A DNA stretch of 64,000 nt from positions 3,286,001-3,350,000 of the forward strand of contig NZ_LT985188.1 of assembly GCF_900289045.1 (NCBI RefSeq), read 5' to 3'. Origin of the DNA: Micropruina glycogenica (GTDB lineage Bacteria > Actinomycetota > Actinomycetes > Propionibacteriales > Propionibacteriaceae). A program made the position numbers and the translations under genes. This document shows positions 22,049 to 29,541 of this stretch, piece by piece (position 1 is the stretch's first letter; each line of letters starts with the position of its first letter). The notes below the pieces were generated by a model. The model made no database searches. It was given only the letters and a program-made list of their open reading frames with translations, and was not told where the DNA came from.

Positions 22049-23200
22049 ATGGCAGCCACGTTGCGCGGACTGGTGTTCGCAACGGTCCTATTCATGACCA
22101 CCGCCTGCACCGGGGCCTCGGGGGCCGGCACATCCGGGCCTGCTGTCTCGCCGACCCCGTCCACCGCAACTTCCGTTGTGACCGCGTCTCCCTCGACTCT
22201 TGACGGCACGCCGTTCGCGGTGCAGAACCTCGGCAGCTTCGACGAACCCTGGGCGCTGGCGTTTCTACCCGGCGGGTCGGACGCGCTGATCACCGAACGC
22301 GGCGGTGCGCTCAAGCTCCGCCGGGGTGACGGCACTGTGCTCGACGTGAGTGGCGTACCCGACGTGGTGGCTCAGGGCCAGGGTGGCCTGGGTGAGGTGG
22401 TGGTGTCGCCGACGTTCGCCACCGACGGCCAGGTGTATCTGAGTTGGGCGGCGGCCGGCGACGGCGGTTCGGGGGCCGAGGTGGGCCGTGGCAGGCTCGT
22501 GCTCGACGGGGCGTCCGCGCGCTTGGACGGCTTCACGGTGATCTGGCGGCAGCAGCCCAAGGTGAGCGGCAGCGGGCACTACGGGCACCGGCTCGCGTTC
22601 TCGCCCGACGGCAGCCACCTGTTCGTCACCTCGGGCGAGCGGCAGAAGATGCAGCCGGCGCAAGATCCCGGCAGCGACCTGGGCAAGATCATTCGCATGA
22701 ACCCCGACGGCACCGATGCGCAGCATTGGACCCTCGGCCACCGCAACCCGCTGGGCATCGCGTTCGACGCCGCCGGCAACCTGTGGAGCTCAGAGATGGG
22801 GCCGCAGGGCGGCGACGAGCTGAACCTGATCGTCGAGGGTCGCAACTACGGCTGGCCCGAGGTGTCGAACGGTTCCCACTACGGTGGCGCCGACATTCCC
22901 GACCATGCCGCCGGCGACGGGTTCGAGGCGCCCAAGGTGTGGTGGAACCCGTCCATTTCGCCGGGCAGCCTGATGATCTACTCGGGTGCGCAGTTCCCGC
23001 AGTGGCAGGGCGACGCGTTCATCGGGGCGCTGTCGGGTGAGGCCCTGATCAGGGTCGACCTCGACGGCACGGCGGCCACGAAGGGCGATCAGTGGGGCTT
23101 CGGGGCGCGCATCCGCGCGGTCGATCAGGCCCCCGACGGCTCGATCTGGCTGCTCACCGACGGCTCGGACGGCCGGCTCCTGCGGCTCACCCCGGCGTGA
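22049..23200 (+). CDS. PQQ-dependent sugar dehydrogenase-like lipoprotein (GSDH/YliI family)
   Basis: The 383-residue protein begins with a lipoprotein signal peptide (lipobox MTTAC near residue 20), then a Ser/Thr/Pro linker to about 50 and a six-bladed beta-propeller of the soluble glucose/aldose sugar dehydrogenase family: LGSFDEPWALAFLPGG, the HYGHRLAFSPDG segment with catalytic-type His, LGHRNPLGIAFD, and the metal/PQQ region MGPQGGDELNLI with NYGWPEVS. It probably oxidises sugars at the outer face of the membrane. Actinobacteria often lack PQQ synthesis, so cofactor use is unproven. Its 3' end overlaps the next, convergent gene by 14 bases. Confidence 0.88.
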   Translation: MAATLRGLVFATVLFMTTACTGASGAGTSGPAVSPTPSTATSVVTASPSTLDGTPFAVQNLGSFDEPWALAFLPGGSDALITERGGALKLRRGDGTVLDVSGVPDVVAQGQGGLGEVVVSPTFATDGQVYLSWAAAGDGGSGAEVGRGRLVLDGASARLDGFTVIWRQQPKVSGSGHYGHRLAFSPDGSHLFVTSGERQKMQPAQDPGSDLGKIIRMNPDGTDAQHWTLGHRNPLGIAFDAAGNLWSSEMGPQGGDELNLIVEGRNYGWPEVSNGSHYGGADIPDHAAGDGFEAPKVWWNPSISPGSLMIYSGAQFPQWQGDAFIGALSGEALIRVDLDGTAATKGDQWGFGARIRAVDQAPDGSIWLLTDGSDGRLLRLTPA

Positions 23201-23846
23201 CGGGCTTCTCGAACGGCGCCTGACAGAACAGCGGCGTCGGAGCGCAGCCCAGCTCGGTGTTCGAGATGCGCCGGGTGCGCTCGACCTTCACCTGCGCGCC
23301 CACGCCGGTTGCCGAGGGCAGGCTCTGCCAGTCGACCGAGGTGGTGCGGCCGTCGTCCGGTCTGGTGGTGACGGGGCAGCTCTCATCGCGGTAGGTCACC
23401 TCGGCCGCGCCGGGTGCGAACGAGAACAACCTGCTGCATGCCTTCAGCCCGACGTTGCCCCAGCGGGGGCCGAAGCGCTGGTCGGCACCCGGCAGGGTGA
23501 CGATGGCCGCCTCGACCTTCTCGATGGCGTCAGTGGTGGGGTAGAGGCTCGTGGTGCGCAGAAAGCACTCCTGCCGCCAGCCGCTCACGATCCAGCCGCT
23601 GTCGTCGTGCACGACCTCGCAGTAGTAGCCGGTGCGTACCCCGCCGGGGCTGCCCAACACCGGCTCGAGCAGGGCCGTGTCGAGCCGGGTTTCGTTCTCG
23701 AACGAAGTGCGCTGCGCCGCCAGGCCGCTGGCGACGTCGCCCCTGGCCTTCGACTGCAGGTACAACGGCTGCACCAGGTACCAGGCCAGCCAGCCGACCA
23801 GCAGCACGGCAAGGGCGATCGCGACGGTGCGCAGCGTCCGAGACAT
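23187..23846 (-). CDS. Hypothetical single-pass membrane protein
   Basis: The 219-residue product starts at an ATG at 23846 with one N-terminal membrane helix (about 7-26, including WLAWYLVQPLYL) and an extracytoplasmic domain with paired Cys residues (YYCEVV, RQECFLR, LKACSRLF, DESCPV, ELGC, PLFC), suggesting disulphides. I do not know the family. The frame stays open upstream into an aldo/keto-reductase remnant, so automatic calls may fuse the two; the membrane helix argues for the start used here. Confidence 0.75.
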   Translation of the reverse strand: MSRTLRTVAIALAVLLVGWLAWYLVQPLYLQSKARGDVASGLAAQRTSFENETRLDTALLEPVLGSPGGVRTGYYCEVVHDDSGWIVSGWRQECFLRTTSLYPTTDAIEKVEAAIVTLPGADQRFGPRWGNVGLKACSRLFSFAPGAAEVTYRDESCPVTTRPDDGRTTSVDWQSLPSATGVGAQVKVERTRRISNTELGCAPTPLFCQAPFEKPVTPG

Positions 23847-23945
23847 TCGGCAACCGTACAAGCGGCACGGGTCGGGTCGTCCGGGCCGGCCCAGTTCACA
23901 CAGATTGCGTGAAAATCTTCTCAAAGGGTTGATCGTTTCAAAGTC

Positions 23946-24251
23946 TTGGACGACCTGGCCGACGATGTGCTCGTACGAGAAGTCGAAATAGGGCCCGTCG
24001 GGCACGATGCCGCACTTGGTCTGAATGGTGATCTCGGCGCGCTCGGCGGGGCTGAGCCGCATGGCCTGCGCGAACCGCTCCTCGCACGCGTGCATGCGGC
24101 CGCCGTAGATGTCGGCGTGGTCGAAGAAGTCGATGCCGGCGTCGCGAGCCGGGCCGACCAAGGTGCGGATCTCGTCGTCGGGCGAGTCCATGATGCGCAT
24201 CAGGCCGAGCACGACGTTGGGCACCTGGGTTTCGGACTTGCCGAGGGGACG
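23946..24251 (-). pseudogene. Aldo/keto reductase, N-terminal remnant
   Basis: Translation gives RPLGKSETQVPNVVLGLMRI, then AGIDFFDHADIYGG (the catalytic Asp/Tyr region), CEERFAQAM and KCGIVPDGPYFDFSYEHIV. That is the first third of a YdhF-like aldo/keto reductase. The in-frame start codon is lost (the nearest ATG is out of frame by one) and everything after the VGQVVQ segment is missing; the frame then runs on into the next gene. A 76-bp hairpin element borders its 5' side. Confidence 0.8.
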
Positions 24252-24273
24252 GTTCTCATGAGCCCCCCCTAGG

Positions 24274-24349
24274 CGACGGACTTCGCTGCCTTCGTGACAG
24301 GTGACTGCCTGCATGCGGGCAGCGAAGTGTCACAAGGGCAGCTACGTCG
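24274..24349. repeat. 76-bp hairpin element, copy A
   Basis: An imperfect palindrome runs from CGACG (24274) to CGTCG (24349), with the core gactgcctgcatgcgggcag. Its reverse complement aligns along its whole length with 41845-41916 (shared words include CTGCCCTTGTGACAC and GCAGGCAG). It sits beside the 5' end of the aldo/keto-reductase remnant. It has the size and shape of a MITE or REP-type element. Confidence 0.7.
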
Positions 24350-24355
24350 AGCGGG

Positions 24356-24733
24356 TCAGACTGCGCGCGATACCCAGGGGAACCGGCGGTCGATCTGCGG
24401 GTCGTAGAGCGGCACACCCATGGCGTCAAGGGTCTGAATCGCGGGATCCATCACCGTGAGGTCTTTCACGTTGTGAAAGGTGAGTACCACGAAGGTGCCG
24501 CCGGCGATCCAGACGTCGAACGACCCGTGGGTCGGGTGGCTGAAGTGGTAGGTGTCGCTGCGCCGCCAGGTGCCGTACATGATGGCCAACTCGTTGAGCA
24601 CCCGCTCGGTGTCGAGGGGGGCGACGTCCTTGACCCTGCGGCCCTTGATCAGCTTCAGGTACGTGCGGCGATCGGCCACGCGATTACTGCGCCGGCCGTC
24701 GGGGTAGGCCCAGAACGCCAGTTGGTAGCTCAC
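24356..24733 (-). CDS. Hypothetical protein
   Basis: The 125-residue soluble protein begins at GTG 24733 (MSYQLAFWAYPDG); a TTG three codons earlier is possible. It has a beta-rich centre (HGSFDVWIAGGTFVVLTFHN) and a short helical end. I recognise no domain. It is alone between the hairpin element and the twin-hairpin locus. Base composition is like the core genome and the frame is clean, so it is probably a real gene. Confidence 0.7.
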   Translation of the reverse strand: MSYQLAFWAYPDGRRSNRVADRRTYLKLIKGRRVKDVAPLDTERVLNELAIMYGTWRRSDTYHFSHPTHGSFDVWIAGGTFVVLTFHNVKDLTVMDPAIQTLDAMGVPLYDPQIDRRFPWVSRAV

Positions 24734-24823
24734 AGGGCGCAATCTAGTTCGTGACCCACCAGATCAAGCCGCACGACGCGGGTGTTCAGGTGATCTTTGG
24801 CATCGGGTTCAACTGGGTCGTGA

Positions 24824-24875
24824 AAGACAGTGTGAGTTTGGGCATCGTCTCCGGTACCCAAACTCACAGTGTCTT
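24824..24875. repeat. Hairpin element flanking the AbiEi/DUF559 gene, left copy
   Basis: Arms AAGACAGTGTGAGTTTGGG (24824-24842) and CCCAAACTCACAGTGTCTT (24857-24875) pair at 18 of 19 positions. The second copy is at 25887-25938 in the same orientation; both share the 21 bases from tgtgagtttgggcatcgtct onward. Confidence 0.85.
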
Positions 24876-24940
24876 CGGTGGCCCGCGGGCATGAACGCGA
24901 ATCTGACCATTTCGGCAGGCTCGGTGCCCACACTGCGAGC

Positions 24941-25873
24941 GTGAGAGCTCGCACAGCCCTGCCCGCCGACCTGGTGGCGCTCGCTCAACGCCAGGCCGGT
25001 GTGCTTTCTCGTGACCAACTCTTGCGGTTCGCCCTGTCGCGTCAGACCATCGCCCGGCTACTGGCGAGCGGGCTGCTCACGGTTCTGACACCGGGAATCT
25101 ATCTGCGGGGCGGCGAGCCGAGTTGGATGAGCCGAGCCTGGGCCGGCCTGCTGATCGGCGGGTCGACGGCCGTGCTGGGTGGGCCGACTGCTGGCTACCT
25201 GCAGAAGTTGGTGCGCGAGCCGCCCGACGTGATCACGGTCTACTCCAATCGTCAGTTGGCGCCTCGGGACGGTTGGCTGTTCGTTCGAGGTACTCGAGCC
25301 TGCAGTGGCGAACCGGCTCGCACGCGGTACGAGGCAACGGTTATCGATCTCTGCGCTGAGGGTGACGAAGACGACGTGGCTGCCGTGCTCGCCGACGCGG
25401 TCTCGAGCCGTCGAACGACGACCAAGAAACTGCTGGCCGAGGTGCATAGCCGCTCTCGGTTGCGTCACCGGTCGTTGCTCTGTGACGTGCTGGGCGATGT
25501 GGACGCCGGCGCGCATTCCGCGCTGGAGCGCCGCTTTCTCGTCGATGTCGAACGCGCGCACGGTCTACCCACTGCCACTCGGCAGGCTCATGCCGGCACG
25601 GCACATCGCAGTGACGCCTGGTACGAGGAGTACGCACTCGTGGTCGAACTCGACAGCAAGCGGCACCACAGCGGCGGCGCAACATTTCACGACACGACTC
25701 GCGACAACGACCACGCGCTCGTCGGGTTGACCACCTTGCGGCTCCGTTGGGCGCATGTAACGGGTTCCAACGCCTGCGCCACCGCTCAAGTACTGGGGGC
25801 GGCGCTAGCGGCCCGCGGTTGGCACGGGCCACTCACGTCGTGCCCGAAGTGTGCCTTGGTGCATCCGATCTAG
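24941..25873 (+). CDS. AbiEi-type antitoxin N-terminal domain with DUF559 (PD-(D/E)XK-like) C-terminal domain
   Basis: The 310-residue protein starts with a winged-helix module typical of type IV antitoxins of the AbiEi family (ALAQRQAGVLSRDQLLRFAL and LTPGIYLRGG). The C-terminal part has a Vsr/DUF559-like nuclease pattern: ALVVELDSKRHH near 233-244 (E and D before a K), RDN, and LTTLRLRWAHVT. I chose GTG 24941; the frame is open into the left hairpin. No AbiEii-type toxin partner is next to it. The gene sits between two same-orientation hairpin copies, as if mobilised or insulated as a unit. Family assignment is moderate; its biochemical role is not established. Confidence 0.78.
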   Translation: MRARTALPADLVALAQRQAGVLSRDQLLRFALSRQTIARLLASGLLTVLTPGIYLRGGEPSWMSRAWAGLLIGGSTAVLGGPTAGYLQKLVREPPDVITVYSNRQLAPRDGWLFVRGTRACSGEPARTRYEATVIDLCAEGDEDDVAAVLADAVSSRRTTTKKLLAEVHSRSRLRHRSLLCDVLGDVDAGAHSALERRFLVDVERAHGLPTATRQAHAGTAHRSDAWYEEYALVVELDSKRHHSGGATFHDTTRDNDHALVGLTTLRLRWAHVTGSNACATAQVLGAALAARGWHGPLTSCPKCALVHPI

Positions 25874-25886
25874 TTCTGGCCACAAA

Positions 25887-25938
25887 AAGACGGTGTGAGT
25901 TTGGGCATCGTCTGGACTACCCGAACTCACACTGTCTT
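25887..25938. repeat. Hairpin element flanking the AbiEi/DUF559 gene, right copy
   Basis: Arms AAGACGGTGTGAGTTTGGG (25887-25905) and CCCGAACTCACACTGTCTT (25920-25938) pair with two G-T-type mismatches. It separates two convergent genes and could serve as a bidirectional terminator, but its close match to the left copy points to a shared element. Confidence 0.85.
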
Positions 25939-25944
25939 CGAGGT

Positions 25945-28900
25945 CTACAGGGGCTGACGCCCCAACGTGCCCACCAGGGCCGCCCGGTAGTCGTCGCTGC
26001 CGAACCGGTCGAGTTCGGCGCGCGCCGCGGTGAGCCGGCTCGGCACGTCGAGGCGCTCACTGGCTTCGGCGTTCTCGGGCACGCCCGCAAAGCCCTCCAA
26101 GCGATCGACCACGGCCTGCGCGCGGTTCTGAGCCCACTGCCGCTTGCTGTCGAGTCGCTCGGCGTACCAGTCGGAGTTCAGCACGGTGTCGCGGTCGAAC
26201 AGCCCGCGCACCTCGGCCGAATCGAGGTCGTGGCCATCGGCCGTGGTGCCGTTCGCCATGATCTCGAGCAACGCCCGCAGCGGCGGAATCGCCAACTCGA
26301 TGGTGCCGTCGTCGAAGTACGACTGGGCGACCCGGCGATGGGTCTCGACGATGATGTCGAGGCTGTCGGCGTAGATGCCCTCGTCCTGCAGCTCCGGACG
26401 CAGCATGTCGGCGGTGAACACCACGTGCGGGTGCAGAAAGATGCGGCCGAAGTACTTGCGGGCGAACTTCTGCGTCATGCGGTAGCCGAGCCGGCTGGCG
26501 CGCACGGGGCGTCCGTCGATCTCGGTGTCTTCGACGCGTTCGAGGCACCCCTCGGCGATCAGGTTCGCGGCCGAGCGTTCGTCGTCGGTCATGCGCGAGA
26601 ACACCTCAGGAATCAGCATCGAGATGTCGTGGTCGACCCGCACGTTCGGGCCGACGTAGCCGGCGCACGACACCCAGCCGTCATAGCCGGTGAGCACGTA
26701 GCTGAGCAGCGCCGCATTCAGGTCGACGATGGCCGGCATGGCGTTGAACGGGCCCTTGGTCAGCGCGCCTTCGGACCCGGCACCGGTGGTGGACGGCGAC
26801 TTGCCGGTCATCGAGCTGATGTATTCCATGAACAGCTCGGGCAGTTCCATGTAGTGCAGCGGGTTGTACGAACACAGCGCCGGCACCGGGCCGTCCGGCG
26901 GGTTGTTGCGCCGTCCGGCGGCCACCACGTCGACCGGCACGGGCATGGGCGCAGCGCTGGGCAGCTTGGCCAGCAGGTGCATGGCCAGGTCGGCCGCGGC
27001 GGTGGCCTGGGCGTTGGTCAGGTCGGGCCGCTTCTGCAGGTACCTCGGGTTCTTGGACGGCTTGCCGCCCACCAACCGCGGGTTGGCCGACGACACCACG
27101 AACCGTGGGCTCTGGTCGTCCGGCTGGTCGGCGAACTCGGCCAGCAGCTGCTGCATCGGGGTGGTGAACGCGCTGAACGCCACCGCGTCGTCGCGCATCT
27201 CGCGGGCGTCGAAGCGGGTCAGCGGTTCGAAGTTCGACAAGAAGTTGTCGTGGCCCGACATGTCGAGCTCGGTCTGCTTGTCGTAGCCGCGGTGAATGGC
27301 GTCGTCAGGGCGCTGAAAGAGCAGGTTCTCGCAGTTCTGCACGTACTTGCGGCTCAGCCCGATCGCGCCGTCGGGCACGGCGGTGAGGTGCGCCGGGCCG
27401 ACGATCGAGGCGGTGATGTCGTCTTCGGTCTGCACCTTGACGGCCGGGTTGAAGTCGTGGCGCAGGCCGAACAGCCGCCACGAGCCGTCGGTGTCGAAGC
27501 CGACCCGCAGCATGTTCACGTTGATGCGCTCACCGTCGAGCCGCAGCGCGTTGCCCTGCCGGCCGTTCATGATGCCGACGGTGAAGTGACTGCGCCAGTC
27601 GCCACCCCACTCGGGCCGGTGGAACCGCTTGACCACGAACACGAGTTCCTTCACGTGCGGCGGAATGCTCTCGAGCCACTCGTTGTAGGCATCGGTGAAG
27701 TCGTCGGACGGCGTGAGCAGCTTGATCACGCTGCCGATCGAGCGGGTGGGCGACAGGATCGCGCGGGTGTCGGTGCCGCGCAGGGCTTCGTCGGCGAACC
27801 GGTCGGAATGGTCGCGGGCGAGGATCGCTTCGACGGCGTCCATGTCGGCGTCGAAGTCGGCGGTGTAGGCGTTGCCGAAGATGAACGCGTCGGTGATGGC
27901 CTTGCTGATCTCTGACTTGCCGCCGCCCGAGACGGTGCACGGCTTGTGGCACGAGGTGACGTTGGGCACCACGGCCTTGAGGTCCCAGTGCTTGGGGTCG
28001 CTCGGCGACTGCGCCAGTTGCACGCGGTAGCCGTTGGGGCCGAAGTAGGTCTTGTCGGCGCGCAGCCTGATCGAACGCTCACCCGAGGGCGTGTTCCACG
28101 ACACGGTCATCGTGCGCAGCGAATAGGTCGGACGACTCGGCACCAGCACGTGCTCGGGGTGTTCGAGATCGATCGCATGACCCTCGGGCTGCCGTACGAA
28201 TCGGTGCGGGTCGCGCGCCAGCACGTCGTCGAGCCGGTAGTCGTCGGTGGCCGACTCGTCGGTGTAGCCGCTGCCGATGTTGTACGACGGAAAGACCAGG
28301 GCGCCGCCCGCGTGCTCTTCTTCGACGTTGCCGAACAGGTTCGCGGTGTAGCTGATCTGGGTCTTCACCTCTTTCTTGCAGTAGCCGAAGTAGTTGTCGG
28401 CGATCACGGTGACCATCACGCCGCGCGCGTCGCGGGCGCAGATCTTGAACGCCTGGCCGCCGTTGTACCGCTCGTCGGGCTTCGACCAGCACATGCCGTC
28501 GCGGCGCTGGCGCGGGGTGGCGTCGTCGATGTGCGGCAGGCCCAGCTCCTTCTTGGTCACCCGGGTCAGATGCGGCGCCAGAATGACGCAGCCGGTCGTG
28601 CCCGTCCAGGTGCCGGGGTCGAGGGACGCGTCGTGCTCCGGCAAGTAGGGGTCGCCGCCGTTGCCGAAGATGCCTTCGACGAAGTCGAGGTTCGCGACCA
28701 GGCCGCCGGGCACGATGAACCGGGTCTCCATGCGGCGTTCGGTGGCGTAACCGGGCACCGCGGGCGACACCAGCGGCCGCAGCAGCAGCGACACGAAACA
28801 GGCCGCAGGGTGATCGGTGTGCGACAGGTAGGGCAGCACCAGGTCGCCCTCGGGGGGGCGGAAGGCGAGCGTCAACAGCCGTCCGAACACCGCCTTGGGG

Positions 28901-29355
28901 GCGGCGATCTTGTCGTCGGGAATAGGCAGGCCGCCCTCGGCGATGTGAAACACCCCCGCGGTGGTACGGCGGTCGTTGGCCGGGTTGTGCAGCACGCCGT
29001 TGGCCAGCCGGTAGCTCGACAGCAGCGGTGATGAGAACGAGTCACCGTTCACCGGCAACGAGATCGCGCGAGCCAGGCCGGGCTCGTCGAGCACCAGGGT
29101 GCGCCGGGGAAGCATCGGGCGGTCGGCGGCCAGGTCACCTGGGTAGACGTCGGCAAGGTAATCGTCGAGAAAGGTCTGAATGCGCTGGTCGGCCGCGCAG
29201 AGCCGATCGGACAGCCGACGGCTGAGCTCGCGCTGACGGGCCAGAATCGGGGCCACCAACTGGGCGCTGGTTTCTTCTTCGGCCTGTACGGGCACCGCGA
29301 GGCCGATCAGGGCGAGGCGCAGATTGACGGCGGCAGAGGTCACTTCAGAGGGCAT
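25945..29355 (-). CDS. Probable PPi-dependent phosphoenolpyruvate carboxykinase
   Basis: This 1136-residue cytoplasmic protein has the size and features I associate with the PPi-type PEPCK (EC 4.1.1.38) known from Propionibacterium, Actinomyces and Entamoeba, about twice the size of GTP-PEPCK. It interconverts PEP, CO2 and phosphate with oxaloacetate and PPi. Visible motifs are a P-loop-like TVSGGGKSEISKA near 475-487 and a conserved block NYFGYCKKEVKTQISY near 320-335 followed by EEEHAGGALVFPSYN. Other conserved-looking blocks are RFHRPEWGGDWRSHFTVGIM and FLHPHVVFTADMLRPELQ. There is no signal peptide. It is transcribed alone, ending against the hairpin. Identification is from memory of the family, so moderately sure; if wrong, it is a large conserved actinobacterial protein of unknown function. 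Confidence 0.65.
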   Translation of the reverse strand: MPSEVTSAAVNLRLALIGLAVPVQAEEETSAQLVAPILARQRELSRRLSDRLCAADQRIQTFLDDYLADVYPGDLAADRPMLPRRTLVLDEPGLARAISLPVNGDSFSSPLLSSYRLANGVLHNPANDRRTTAGVFHIAEGGLPIPDDKIAAPKAVFGRLLTLAFRPPEGDLVLPYLSHTDHPAACFVSLLLRPLVSPAVPGYATERRMETRFIVPGGLVANLDFVEGIFGNGGDPYLPEHDASLDPGTWTGTTGCVILAPHLTRVTKKELGLPHIDDATPRQRRDGMCWSKPDERYNGGQAFKICARDARGVMVTVIADNYFGYCKKEVKTQISYTANLFGNVEEEHAGGALVFPSYNIGSGYTDESATDDYRLDDVLARDPHRFVRQPEGHAIDLEHPEHVLVPSRPTYSLRTMTVSWNTPSGERSIRLRADKTYFGPNGYRVQLAQSPSDPKHWDLKAVVPNVTSCHKPCTVSGGGKSEISKAITDAFIFGNAYTADFDADMDAVEAILARDHSDRFADEALRGTDTRAILSPTRSIGSVIKLLTPSDDFTDAYNEWLESIPPHVKELVFVVKRFHRPEWGGDWRSHFTVGIMNGRQGNALRLDGERINVNMLRVGFDTDGSWRLFGLRHDFNPAVKVQTEDDITASIVGPAHLTAVPDGAIGLSRKYVQNCENLLFQRPDDAIHRGYDKQTELDMSGHDNFLSNFEPLTRFDAREMRDDAVAFSAFTTPMQQLLAEFADQPDDQSPRFVVSSANPRLVGGKPSKNPRYLQKRPDLTNAQATAAADLAMHLLAKLPSAAPMPVPVDVVAAGRRNNPPDGPVPALCSYNPLHYMELPELFMEYISSMTGKSPSTTGAGSEGALTKGPFNAMPAIVDLNAALLSYVLTGYDGWVSCAGYVGPNVRVDHDISMLIPEVFSRMTDDERSAANLIAEGCLERVEDTEIDGRPVRASRLGYRMTQKFARKYFGRIFLHPHVVFTADMLRPELQDEGIYADSLDIIVETHRRVAQSYFDDGTIELAIPPLRALLEIMANGTTADGHDLDSAEVRGLFDRDTVLNSDWYAERLDSKRQWAQNRAQAVVDRLEGFAGVPENAEASERLDVPSRLTAARAELDRFGSDDYRAALVGTLGRQPL

Positions 29356-29473
29356 GGGTCAAGTCTCGGGGACTCGGCGGAGCTTGTCAGTAGGTGCAGA
29401 GCCTGTCCCACGATCGTTACGAACGGGTCTCGACATTCGGTTGCAACATTGGCGATCAAACCCGGCAATTCCC

Positions 29474-29502
29474 TTGACCAGGGGCTTGTGGAAGCGCTTT
29501 CA
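29474..29502 (+). promoter_or_regulatory. Candidate -35 box and LacI/CelR-type operator of the beta-glucanase
   Basis: TTGACC lies at 29474-29479. TGGAAGCGCTTTCA at 29489-29502 is a nearly perfect palindrome with the central GCGC that LacI-family sugar regulators such as CelR bind. It is about 40 bases upstream of the ATG of the GH16 gene. Which of the LacI regulators binds is unknown; no -10 box is clear. Confidence 0.5.
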
Positions 29503-29541
29503 TAAGGCGATCATCCCCCCGTGTCAAAGGAGACACAGATC

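Noticed and set aside
23187-24314. A 375-residue aldo/keto reductase-membrane fusion protein
   Set aside because: The reductase part lacks most of its fold and a start codon; the membrane helix at 23846 marks the true start of the second gene.
25747-27915. A 722-codon open frame antisense to the PPi-PEPCK candidate
   Set aside because: Same shadow effect; no protein-like motifs, and it continues through the hairpin from another gene.
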